Positions 1-8,945 of a DNA stretch of 64,000 bases are shown here, one piece after another; position 1 is the first letter of the stretch, and each line of letters opens with the position of its first letter. The stretch lies in contig JACGCK010000083.1 in the NCBI GenBank assembly GCA_014925825.1, forward strand, positions 1 to 64,000. Direction: 5' to 3'. Both the position numbers and the translations under genes were made by a program. The DNA is from Pholiota molesta (taxonomy: Eukaryota > Basidiomycota > Agaricomycetes > Agaricales > Strophariaceae). The notes under the pieces are model-generated. The model was not told where the DNA came from and did no database searches. It saw nothing but the letters and a program-made list of their open reading frames with translations.

Positions 1-409
1 GCCTCCGCTAGCTACAGATAATTAAACAGTATAGTAATAAGAGGAGCAAAGATTTGCTTGCCTTGGCTTCATATTCAGGTGATGTATTCATAAATCGCCA
101 ACGACCCGTCTCTGGAACCTGCTCCTGACTTAGGTAGATGGTGATCAAATACCCGATAACGGCATTGTGCAAGACTTACTGTGATAGGTAGTATGCCGAT
201 CCCAGAACACCAGTCCCGACAACGATCTTCACCCGTATATCCCAAGTTCTCCAGTCACGAGGATTCAGAGGCTGGTTAGGTCCGCCGCCTGGCGTCGAAA
301 AGCGTACATAGGTAACCTGTCTTCGTGATGTTGAAGAGAATTGGCGGATTTTCGGATTGATACGTGGCGCCCTTCTGCAACCTTGGAACATGGAAGTCGT
401 GCGGAACAT
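1..409 (-). CDS. OMA1-like mitochondrial metalloendopeptidase, 5' part only
   Basis: This is the N-terminal part of a gene cut by the window edge. Minus-strand exons are 180-409, 62-128 and 1-11, and they join in phase. The protein starts with an Arg/Ser-rich, acid-poor stretch of ~35 residues that looks like a mitochondrial presequence. A hydrophobic segment follows at about residues 60-75, and then the block EQVPETGRWRFMNTSPEYE, which I recognise from fungal OMA1 (peptidase M48) just before the protease domain. OMA1 is an inner-membrane, zinc-dependent protease of mitochondrial quality control. The HExxH motif lies outside the window, so catalysis cannot be checked. The second intron appears to be GC-AG (donor at 61-60). 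The next gene upstream is a tRNA on the same strand. Confidence 0.7.
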
Positions 410-695
410 CTTTCAATGGCCTTCCAAAGTAAACGCCCAAACACAAGCAAGATAAGATTCAGAGGGAGCCGTATGGCAGCAAGAAATTACAGCAGAAGAG
501 GTGGCCGGAGTGAACATGTCGTTCCTCGGCCGCGTCAACGTTTCACGCGCGCGTTTCAACTCGTCACACATCACAAGACGTTACCAATCTGTAAGTAAAA
601 GCCGGGCTGCCGCATCCTGGCGGCCAATCGGGTAGCGGAATGGTCAAGAGGCAACATCAACATGGATGTCGTCTGAAATTCATTGGAATTCATGT

Positions 696-702
696 AAAAA
701 AA
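696..702 (-). terminator. RNA polymerase III T-run terminator of the tRNA
   Basis: Seven consecutive T residues on the minus strand begin 3 nt after the tRNA discriminator base. This is a standard pol III stop signal and supports a transcribed tRNA gene rather than a dead copy. Confidence 0.6.
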
Positions 703-704
703 TA

Positions 705-804
705 TGCCGAGTACCCGGATTGAACGAATGACCTTCTCATGTGCTTCATTGCGTATTTCCGCAACTGTACAAGTGAGACGCGACTACCACTGCGCCAACA
801 CGGC
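705..804 (-). tRNA. Intron-containing tRNA, anticodon read as UGU (Thr)
   Basis: The reverse complement folds as a cloverleaf: acceptor GCCGTGT with ACTCGGC plus discriminator A, anticodon stem TCTCA/TGAGA, T-stem ATTCG/CGGGT and T-loop TTCAATC. The A-box (TGGCGCAGTGG) and B-box-like CGTTCAATCC are intact. A 27-nt intron follows position 37, the canonical place. The loop reads CT-TGT-A, giving anticodon UGU. One U-U mismatch in the acceptor stem and one C-U in the D-stem are irregular. The body resembles elongator tRNA-Met as well as tRNA-Thr, so the identity is uncertain. A seven-T run follows the 3' end directly. Confidence 0.6.
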
Positions 805-956
805 GACGGAGGTTGGGCCTTCGTTGGTCTAGAGCTCCTGGGAGGCGTGATTGCTATAGAATAGAAATCCCGCCCGAAGAACATGAAAGCAAAAGAGCAA
901 AAAACATATAGAGTACAAACAAAATGTAATCATTGGGAAACTAGACGACATGTAAA

Positions 957-999
957 CTAGACGACATGTATGGGTCGAAATTGATCTAGTTTCTCCTTA
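957..999 (-). other. Separated native 3' coding end of the dynamin gene
   Basis: Read on the minus strand, this flank continues the dynamin frame that is interrupted at 8946-8948. Joining the two sides through one copy of the TA duplication gives ...RLFRIKEKLDQFRPIHVV followed by TAG at 957-959. The added residues are charged and heptad-like, as expected for the end of a GTPase effector domain. The segment is now detached from its gene by the 7.9-kb insertion at 1000-8945. Confidence 0.75.
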
Positions 1000-1017
1000 C
1001 AGCCTTTTGCATAATAA
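1000..1017 (+). repeat. Left terminal inverted repeat of the mariner-type element, outer part
   Basis: The outer 18 bp of the left repeat are identical to the outer 18 bp of the right repeat (reverse complement of 8928-8945). The Harbinger element follows at once, and the left repeat resumes at 4426. The TA target duplication is at 998-999. Confidence 0.8.
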
Positions 1018-1170
1018 GAGTCTGTTCGGTTGCGGTTAGACGGCCGAATTATGATTATGGCTAGCTAGACCGGTGTTCGCCGGTATAGCTGATGGCTAGC
1101 CAGCTAGCCACGGGCCGGTGCGCGGCTTATTCTCACGTTCGCGATTGCACTGATCTCGCGCTGATAATCA
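1018..1170 (+). repeat. Left inverted repeat of the Harbinger element
   Basis: The 153 bp match the reverse complement of 4270-4422 with a handful of substitutions. The repeat contains an ATG at 1092 whose frame runs into the transposase gene. Confidence 0.9.
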
Positions 1171-1196
1171 TACCTCTCAGCCAATCCACCACTTCC

Positions 1197-2543
1197 ATGC
1201 CCCGCATTGACCTAGAATCGAGGCGGAAAAGCTTGATAATGCTGGCAGCATATGCTGTCCATGCTGCAGGTGTGGCTACAACTCTATATTCTGCTCCACT
1301 CTACTGGAAACAAGATTATCACACATCAAAGCTCTCTGGTGCTGATTGGGTTCAAGAGTTGATCGAGGGACATCCGGATAGAATTTGGACAGAGCTAGGT
1401 GTGCGGCTTCATGTATTTTTGGCATTAGTACATGATCTGCGCACTTTTTGTGGATTCAAAGATGAAAAGGTTGTTAGCGCAAATGAACAAGTTGCGATTT
1501 TTCTTTACATGTGCGTTACTGGTCTTTCAGTGCGACATGTTGGAGAAAGATTCCAGCATGCAAATGAAACTATTTCAAAGTGAGTCCCTTATATCTTTTT
1601 ATTTTATTCAGTACCTTATATTATATATAGATACTTTCTTCGTACTTTACATGCTCTATCATCTGGGACATTTTACAACAAATATGTGATGCTTCCCCGC
1701 ATTGACGATCCACCATCCAATCTCATTCGAAATAATCCAAAGTATTGGCCGTTTTTTGCAGGAGCACTTGGTGCAATTGATGGAACACACATAAATTGCT
1801 GTCCATCTTCAATTGACCGACATGCAATGCGCAACCGCAAAGGAGGAGTTTCCCAAAATTGCCTTGCCTGTGTTTCATTTGAAATGAAGTTCCTGTACTT
1901 TCTTAGTGGTTGGGAAGGATCTACGGCAGATGCAACCATGTACAGCCGTTCACGTTTTGTCGACTTTCGTGTTCCAGCTGGAAAATACTATCTTGCAGAT
2001 GCTGGATTTGGCATTTGTGATGCTCTACTTGTTCCGTACCGTGGTATTCGATACCATTTAGCTGAGTGGGGCCGTGCTGATACACAGTACGTTTCTATTT
2101 TCTCCTCTTTTCTCATATTAATCACAAGTTGGTATAGACCTGCTAATAAAGAAGAACTTTATAATCTTCGACATGCATGTGCACGAAATGTTGTGGAAAG
2201 GATTTTTGGTGTGGTCAAGAATCGATGGTCAATTCTTACCCGTCCTCCACACTTCAATATGTCGGTCCAAGCAGAAATTCCACCCGCACTTGCTGCGCTC
2301 CACAATTTTATTATGGATGTTGATCCAGATGATTACAAGGAGTACTTGGCTGACAATGACGAAGAAGATGGTCTTGGTGATTTTGATCCAAATCCTGGAC
2401 ATCCTCACGAAAGTATTTATGGGGATCTTGCAACAAGTGTTGTCCAACAAGCAGAAAAGGAAAGGGCAACAATATTCCGAGACGAGGTTGCTCAAGCAAT
2501 GTGGCGACAATATCAAAATGTATTAGCGCAACGTAATAACTAG
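1197..2543 (+). CDS. Harbinger-type DDE transposase (DDE_Tnp_4)
   Basis: This nuclease cuts and inserts the Harbinger element. Exons 1197-1579, 1631-2086 and 2138-2543 are separated by two 51-bp GT-AG introns and give 414 aa. The catalytic acids are visible: D178 in GAIDGTHI, D251 in LADAGF and E300 in VVERIFGVVKNRW. The N-terminal 120 residues carry the helical region seen in fungal Harbinger proteins (VSANEQVAIFLYMC, VRHVGERFQHA). The C-terminal ~75 residues are acidic. I chose the ATG at 1197 because the upstream in-frame ATG at 1092 lies in the terminal repeat. No stop or frameshift is seen, so this protein may still be made. Confidence 0.85.
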
Positions 2544-2640
2544 ATATCAAGGTATATAATGAATGTAGGATATAACGAGTGTGAGATTGTAAAGAATGGA
2601 TTAAACGTAGTGAATGGGAAAATATAAGGAGAAAGAATGA

Positions 2641-3646
2641 TTATGCATTTTGCAGTTGAACTTCTACCCAACGCCGACGTAGACCGTTATCCTTGAGGGC
2701 CATGTAAACATCAGCTGCAGATTTATCACGACGAAGCAGATCAATGAACGTAATCATATCGGAAGGATCAAGCCACGTCATCTCATTCTCCTGAGCAAAT
2801 ACAACCGCATTGGTGCATCGTATGGGAGTAGGGGGGAGAACATTGGATGGTGGGGCAAGAGCAGAGCTAAGCATCTCACCGAAACCTGCGAGGGATGTCG
2901 ACATATTGTACAAGGCCTCTGCACCATGGGACCTGCGATTTCGTTTTGCTGAAGGGTGAGAAGGAGTTGCAGGTTCCCGCACGTTTGCGAGAGCTCAAGC
3001 TACAGGAGTAACCTAAAAGATCAATCAGTTATAATTTATACAGAAATTAAATAAATTAAAACCTCGTCGTTTGTCAGAAGGCAAAGGCTCCTCAATATCC
3101 CATGCAGGAGAGCCAGGTCTATCAATTGGAGAAAAGGTGTCTGGCTGGGAGTCAACGGAGGGAGTTTGCGAGATGGAGGCAGGGTGGAAAACGTTAGCGC
3201 CTGTCGTAGTATTCGGCATGATATCAGCAATCTTGACACGGTGGGGCCATCCCTTGTTGCATAAGGCCTTGCCAAGGGATTTAGTTGATGTATGCATCCC
3301 AAACCGACGCGCTCTCAGGAGTAATACTAGCACCGGTTTCGTCATCCCAATGCCAGCCTGAATTGTTCATGAGTGCAGCGATAACTTTGAATGTTTTCCG
3401 AAGCTATCAACATGTTCAGCATATGTATTAGCTAGGAATGAAGGTAACGTACGGCAGCCCATTTGTTCTGGCAGCTTTTCCAATCCTTCACATGCTTGTT
3501 CGTGCGGAACGGAACCATATGCTTCTCAAGGCGGGTAAAGAGAGGTTTTTGAAATTACCTCCATCACCAGCCTCGGAGCGGTGCTCATGGAGAAAATCGA
3601 CAAGAGCGACCTCCTCGGCATGTGTCCAGGTCGATGAAGGAGCCAT
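2641..3646 (-). pseudogene. Harbinger companion Myb/SANT-like DNA-binding protein, frameshifted
   Basis: The second gene of Harbinger elements normally encodes a Myb/SANT-like protein that recruits the transposase to the element ends. Here the minus strand from ATG 3646 gives MAPSSTWTHAEEVALVDFL, a typical SANT-like start. It continues in other frames with KDWKSCQNKWAAVR, WHWDDETGASITPES and NKGWPHRVKIADIMPN, and ends with LRRRWVEVQLQ near 2641. The block ending in DAYIN runs into TAA near 3275, and the continuation lies in another frame, so there is at least one frameshift. Some frame changes may be introns (a GT donor exists near 3436), but this one has no intron signals. Confidence 0.65.
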
Positions 3647-4269
3647 ATGGACAGGACAATGGGACGAGATGAGAGAAGGGGGATAAAAGAGAGCGAGGCA
3701 TGGACTCACTCTTTTATATATGAAAACACCCAATCCAATGTGTTTTTCGGTTCATATTACCATCAAACGAGGTGTGAGGACTGGACACTTAGGTACTTGT
3801 ACAGAGGACTGTAGATCACATGATAGTCACATGTTACCATGTAGATACAGCCATCCAGCTGTATTAGATAATCAGATTTACCTTTAACCTTTACTTGAAG
3901 GACGAATCCACACACTGCCGGTATGACCAGATAGTCTACTCCCTACCATGGGTCATATGGGGGCACAGGCGAGCCTTACCACGCAGATCTCTCTGGCTGA
4001 GCATCCATCCCTGCTTGCCTGGTCAACGGCTCACATTGCCCTGGATAGGGTCACATTCCTCCTGAGTAGGATTACAACTCGCTCTCCCTGGATCTCCATC
4101 CAGCCCTCTTCCCAGGTCTCCTTCAGCCTTCCCTGAAGTCCCCTCGAATGCCAGATGCAGACCACAGGCATCACACGAGGCATAGACAAGTATAGAGAGA
4201 CCACAGGGTCTCTCCGCAGTGAAACATTGTGTTTTGAATGTGTTTTGGATGAGAATGAGGCAGAGCGAG

Positions 4270-4422
4270 TGATAATCAGCGCGAGATCAGTGCGGTCGCG
4301 AACATGAGAATAAGCCGTGCACCGGCCCGTGGCTAGCTGGCTAGCCATCAGCTATACCGGCGAACACCGGTCTAGCTAGCCATAATCATAATTCGGCCGT
4401 CTAACTGCAACCGAACAGACTC
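4270..4422 (-). repeat. Right inverted repeat of the Harbinger element
   Basis: This is the counterpart of 1018-1170. TAA (4423-4425) follows as the duplicated target. Confidence 0.9.
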
Positions 4423-4425
4423 TAA

Positions 4426-4482
4426 ACTGAACACGACGAAGATTTTTGCATGATCATGTGACCATATTCCCACAGCCAAACA
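4426..4482 (+). repeat. Left terminal inverted repeat of the mariner-type element, inner part
   Basis: These 57 bp are collinear with the reverse complement of 8871-8927 with 11 mismatches and no gap. They complete the left repeat after the nested Harbinger insertion. Confidence 0.8.
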
Positions 4483-4499
4483 AAGCGCCCGTCGGTTAG

Positions 4500-4645
4500 A
4501 TAACAACAAGCTTTATGCCCGCCGCTACGCGTCGGAGGTTCGCGCTTCGCGCTCCCCTCCTGCTTCGCTTTGGGCAACAGCTTGCTGGGGCTGCGCCCCT
4601 GGACCCCCTTTGAGTCGGCGCCTTGCGCCTCCGTACATAATCCTT
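4500..4645. repeat. GC-rich block with nested short hairpins inside the mariner-type element
   Basis: A sharply GC-rich block sits in an AT-rich surround just inside the left repeat of the large element. It is built from short inverted motifs, for example CGCGCTTCGCGC-like, GGGGCTGCGCCCC and GGCGCCTTGCGCC. No reading frame is supported. It may be a subterminal protein-binding or structural region, or a remnant of another repeat. Confidence 0.4.
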
Positions 4646-4839
4646 AGAGATAAGTAACATATCCTCTGAATTAGGCATGAAAAAGTCAGAATTGAGCGAA
4701 ATTTTAGTAGAGTTAAAATTTTTGAGAGCTCATAAGAGTTATACTTCCAGCTCTATACCTGTAGCTGGCCAAAAGTAAAAAGAAAAGAGAAGCAAATATT
4801 TAGAGGCTTATTGATAGTGCTTTTTGGCTGTTTTGCCTT

Positions 4840-5204
4840 AGCCTTATTTTATACCTTTAATAATATATGGGCCAGAGCTACAGCCTGGCCCATTCTTCTG
4901 AAGATAATACTGAAGTACTCAAAATATGCAACTCTCCTATTAAGGTGCCATTTTAACCAATTCAAAACTTCCCATTGTATTTTTCTTCTGAGAATTTTTG
5001 GGCCAGAGCTTTGCCCTGGCCCATTCTTCCAAAAAAAAATACTGAAGTGCTCGAGATATGCAATAATCCTTTGCAACTAATTTAAGTACTTTGAATCTGG
5101 AATCCGTAGTGGCGATAGCGCATCTCGTGCGTCTTTTAAACCACTTCGAAACTTCCCATGTATATACTTCTAAGAATTTTAGGGCCAGAGCTTCGCCCTG
5201 CCCA
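4840..5204. repeat. Three diverged ~130-180 bp tandem units, each with a GGGCCAGAGC...GGCCC hairpin
   Basis: Hairpin cores lie at 4869-4892, 5000-5023 and 5182-5204. The sequence around them is also repeated: an AAACTTCCCAT segment and a TTCTRAGAATTTT segment precede cores two and three, and a tract like CATTCTTC...ACTGAAGT follows cores one and two. These are subterminal repeats within the large mariner-type element. No coding capacity is apparent. Confidence 0.6.
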
Positions 5205-5993
5205 CTTTATATTGCTGCTCATATCTATAACAATAGGTTTACTCTGAAGTAGCTTAGTTACTTATCTTGTTAGTGGTCTGTATCACAACACACTGTCACA
5301 CTTGTACTTAACTGTACTTACCAATGTTATAGTTATTAGTTATCAGCTAAGACTGAGGGATTATAATATATAATAAAACATTGATATATAAGAGACTGGA
5401 ACTGGAGGATGCGACGTTGGAGAGACATGCAGATTTGGCACAGATTGAACACGAACATTGCGCGCGAACATGCACAGACATGCACCGTGCGCTGAGGCAC
5501 AGCCACTATTACGTAATTAAGACTCCCATCAAAACCCATCCTCTGTTCATATCTTTGATCAACAGGTGATGCTCAGGTTCCTCTGCTGCTAGTTTTTCTT
5601 GCAATGTACTTCAATCTATAGCTTTATTTCTCAACAATGCGTACATACACTCTACTCTGTACTATAATCACCATAAACCAGTGACTTAAAGGAGGAAAAT
5701 CAGGAGAATCCTGGTGCACTTTTCAGGTATGGTGAGCGCCGGCTGAGCCTCGTTTTCCATCCTGCAGCCTTGTGCTTGATGCAACGTTGATGTCTAACGA
5801 CTTTATTACATGTACCAAGCTGCATGTTCTAGGGATGCGAAGATGCTCTGCTGCAGAGAAAGGTTCGGGAAATGGGTATAAAAGGTGCACTTTTTGTTCG
5901 ATCTCTTCACCAGGTCAACTCCTCCCACCTGTGCTTTCCACTGTCTCCTCGTCTCACCATCTTCTCATATGTCTTTGACCCGTTATAAGTACT
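5205..5993. other. Non-coding interior of the large element
   Basis: This part is AT-rich with no supported gene and is probably the 5' region of the passenger gene that starts at 5994. Short open frames here have no family features. Confidence 0.4.
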
Positions 5994-7654
5994 ATGAACG
6001 AGCCTGATGGAACTCCGTTCCAGGAGCTTGTCGTCTTTCCTACGCTCACACCTCAACTTGCTCGCCCTCAGAACACACCAACCTTTGGAGGTATTGGTAC
6101 GGCTCCACAGCCTATGGTCGGGGAAAATAATGGCAAGTCTCACAAGTCACTCACCATATTTTGTCTTCATATAACTTACCTACCTTTTTGTTGGTCCAAT
6201 GGCAGACAAAAATCTACCTATTGGTGCGTAACACATTCCAAATTTCTTTGCTTGTATTAACACTATTTTACCAGTTCCAGAGTGCACATTTTATTTTACG
6301 GCAGTCCTACATTATCGCAAAGCATCCACTGGCCAAGGTGCGAAGTCAAAACCAAAGAAAGCCTCGGAGACCAAAGGGGGACCTGCAATTCCGTTGTTCA
6401 GCATGTCTCGCTGTGACTTTCTCCAGGATGTGTTGAAACTATACGACCTTCATCAGCTCTTCCAGCTGTCTGTGATTTCAGGATTCCCTGTTGAGATATC
6501 TTGGCCTGGCTCGCCATAAGTGTTATTATCGTCCATCTTAATCCAAAATTATCATATTCATACGTATTCACAGTGGCGGAAAGACAAATGCCCCAACTAT
6601 TCGTGACAACAACAAGTTCAAGACTATTCTGGATCAGCTATACCAGAAGAGGACCGTTAAAAATATTCTTATCAGCTTCGATGTTGATCATCTTGAGCCG
6701 TTCCATATCCGTTCTGCAACAGTCCTCAATCCTCGTTTGGCACCATGGTCCACCAACATTCCAGAGATACGTATGGGTACTCAGGTCTGTTTTCGTGTGG
6801 TCTTCCATTCATTAAATTTCACTGAATTTTCATCCTGAAAGGTTCCGCGCCCTGATGGCTTTGGCTCTGCTGATCAACTGCATTATTATGGATCTGAGAG
6901 AAGAGTGGAAATGTGCTGAACACGACACAGGAGCATGCTATTGAAAAGATAGTGCCCACTTTCCACTCAACCGCTGGAAGACCAGAACTTGGGCCGCTGC
7001 GATTGTACGTCTGTCTATTTTATCTGATAAATAAGATATTTAATCTGCCTATAGGCCGCTAATGAACCTGGGGTTACAATGCGGGATCCACCATCGACGC
7101 TGTTCCGAGTTGACAATGCTTTGACTTCACGGGTCATCAAGTCTCGTGGAAGATCAGGGCCCCGTTCTACTCACCAGCATACAGCTAGTGATTCTGCGAT
7201 CGAAGCTGGTACGATCATGTCAGCATTCTTTACCTCTCTCTTGCAGCAGAACCATCTTATGGCTCCGCTCACCCCAGCTCGCAAGCACCATATTAGCCCA
7301 ATGTCATCTCCTGCAGGTCCTCCTGATTTGTCTTCACCCATCTCTATTCCTGAGGATAATCTTCCGATTGTTCTCGAAGCTTTCGGACATGCAAAATCTA
7401 TTCCTGAAGAAGCTATAGATCTTGCAGTAGCTGGTCTCATGGAAAAGAGATACACTGCTGATACCCTCTCATTTGCAGGAGTTCAACGCCTCGCAGAGAT
7501 TACCCAGTTTGCTGAAGGTGATGCTGCACAACTGATAAAATTTTCCAAGGAATGGACGGGCAAAGTTGAACGCAAACGAGCTTGCCTCGCCGTACCCGTA
7601 CCTGGATCTAGCCGTCATCAGGTCTTTAACACATATTCTCGATACACTGTTTGA
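5994..7654 (+). pseudogene. Decayed passenger gene of unknown function inside the mariner-type element
   Basis: I do not recognise a named domain. Joined exons are 5994-6132, 6206-6223, 6275-6515, 6574-6784, 6842-7004 and 7055-7654. The frame runs through MSRCDFLQDVLKLYDLHQLF, EISWPGSP, NILISFDVDHLEPFH and VPRPDGFGSADQLH. Three lesions are visible. The donor after 6515 reads ATAAGT, where GTAAGT would join the frame perfectly. A -1 frameshift follows QLH near 6884. A TGA interrupts ...HDTGACY(stop)KDSAHFPLNRW near 6943. The last exon is open and Pro/Ser-rich, then helical (DNLPIVLEAFGH). The first intron has a GC donor. The gene is convergent with the transposase and lies between the same inverted repeats, so it is likely cargo of the element. 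Confidence 0.6.
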
Positions 7655-7721
7655 TACACACTCTCTCTATTACTCTACATTCTTTTTACTACGCGCTTTC
7701 AAATTACTTTACATTCATCTA

Positions 7722-8822
7722 CTACTCAATATAATCGTCATTATCTGGTATATATCCACAGTCCCGGAACCACCCTATCGCTTTTGAGTGGGTTACAGAT
7801 TCTACGGCTTGATGGATCAACCAGGGTAATTTTTCGGGACTATCATACTCTTCTTCGTGACGTCGAAGCCATGCTTTGACGCTTGAAAATGCCTCTTCAA
7901 TGGGATTAAAATCCAGCGAGTATGGAGGGAGGTAAACCAAACGGGCACCTATTTATCACATGAATAGCTTTGGAATAGCTTTACATTGAATCTAGAGTTC
8001 ATTACTCACCGCAGTTGTCCTCAATCATAGATCTAATCTCTTTGTCATGGTGGATTGCACAGTTATCCATAACCACAATGCTCCGCCTTCCCGGATATGG
8101 ATTTAAAACAGGAATCTAAAGCAAAGATGAGGATTTCAATGGAGATAATTGAAATAGGAACATACAACTTGCTGTTGGAGAAAAAATATGAATTGATCAC
8201 GGTTGATGGCACCTTCGAAGATATCCAGTGCAATGATACCATCGATTGTAAGGGCTGGAAGAATTGAATAGTGGGTGCCTCGAAGGAACGTTCCACATCG
8301 CACACATGGTGTTCCACGTCGAGCCCATCCTGCAAGCCACTGTGTGCTGAGATTATTGACAGCACTTTCATCAAGGAAAACAAAGAGATCGGGGCCGTCG
8401 TACTGTGCCATATTTCCCTCCCATATTGCCCTGAGTAGATCATTTCGCTCTTTGGCCTCCTTGGATACCGTCTTTCTGCTGAAGTCGAGACGGTCGATGG
8501 CACGTTGGATCAATGCTATTGAAACATTGATACTGCGATCTTCCACCAGCTTTGCATGAATCTCGTCCAAATAAATGGTTGGTTGCGACTCTAGCAAGGT
8601 GTCGATATATGTACAATCTTCAGCATCAAGCAGCCGTGGTCGCCCCAAATGGTGTCCGAAGGGATTTATTGATGTACCATATGTATTGCTGTACTTTAAA
8701 ATAGTGGCAATTGTTCCAATTGAACAGCCTGCTACGTCAGCAAGCTTTCTATATGGCCAATGGTATTTCGTACGCCACATTACTACCTGATCGCGCAAGT
8801 CTTTGGAGAGAGGCAGAGCCAT
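7722..8822 (-). CDS. Tc1/mariner-type DDE transposase
   Basis: This is the transposase of the large element. Minus-strand exons 8166-8822, 8010-8115 and 7722-7948 join in phase to 329 aa. Residues 1-60 form a paired-like helix-turn-helix (YRKLADVAGCSIGTIATIL), followed by the linker GRPRLLD. The catalytic acids are D151 in FVFLDESAVN, D236 in VVMDNCAIHHD and E272 in FNPIEEAFSSVKAW, which leaves 35 residues between the second and third. This matches the DDE_3 superfamily. No stop or frameshift is seen. The gene is near the right inverted repeat, transcribed inward, and tail-to-tail with the passenger gene. Confidence 0.85.
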
Positions 8823-8870
8823 GGTGAGTGCGGAGAGCGACTGATGTGTTATCTAGGCGATAATCACTCA

Positions 8871-8945
8871 TGTTTGGCTGTGGGAAAGCAGTCACATGAT
8901 CACTCAGAAATCTCGGTCGTGTTCAGTTTATTATGCAAAAGGCTG
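8871..8945 (-). repeat. Right terminal inverted repeat of the mariner-type element
   Basis: This 75-bp repeat ends at 8945 and is followed by TA (8946-8947). It is an uninterrupted counterpart of the left repeat, so it also shows the empty-site sequence of the Harbinger insertion (one TAA instead of two). Confidence 0.8.

Larger units (their letters stand above)
1018..4422. mobile_element. PIF/Harbinger element with long inverted repeats, nested
   Basis: This is a 3405-bp element bounded by 153-bp inverted repeats (1018-1170 and 4270-4422) that start GAGTCTGTTCGGTTGC. It is flanked by TAA on both sides (1015-1017 and 4423-4425), the 3-bp TWA duplication typical of Harbinger. Inside are a DDE transposase on the plus strand and a convergent Myb/SANT-like second gene on the minus strand, the standard two-gene layout. 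The repeats differ at only a few positions, so the insertion is relatively young. The Myb-like gene carries at least one frameshift, so this copy probably cannot move alone. Confidence 0.9.
1000..8945. mobile_element. Tc1/mariner-type element with passenger gene, carrying a nested Harbinger element
   Basis: The two ends are 75-bp imperfect inverted repeats: 1000-1017 plus 4426-4482 on the left, and 8871-8945 on the right. They align without gaps, and I count 64 of 75 positions identical. The first 31 bases, starting CAGCCTTTTGCATAA, match perfectly. TA flanks both ends (998-999 and 8946-8947). Without the nested Harbinger copy and its 3-bp duplication the element is about 4.54 kb. It holds a Tc1/mariner DDE transposase near the right end (minus strand) and a convergent, decayed passenger gene (5994-7654). 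The host gene is the dynamin gene, whose frame resumes on the far side. This is long for a mariner-type element. Confidence 0.8.

Noticed and set aside
4031..4348. 105-codon minus-strand frame starting in the right Harbinger repeat
   Set aside because: Its first ~25 codons mirror the left-repeat frame and the rest has no homologous counterpart. Treated as an effect of the repeat, not a gene.
7640..7721. A second mariner end directly after the passenger gene
   Set aside because: No copy of the inverted repeat is present here. The matching left repeat is at 1000, so transposase and passenger belong to the same element.
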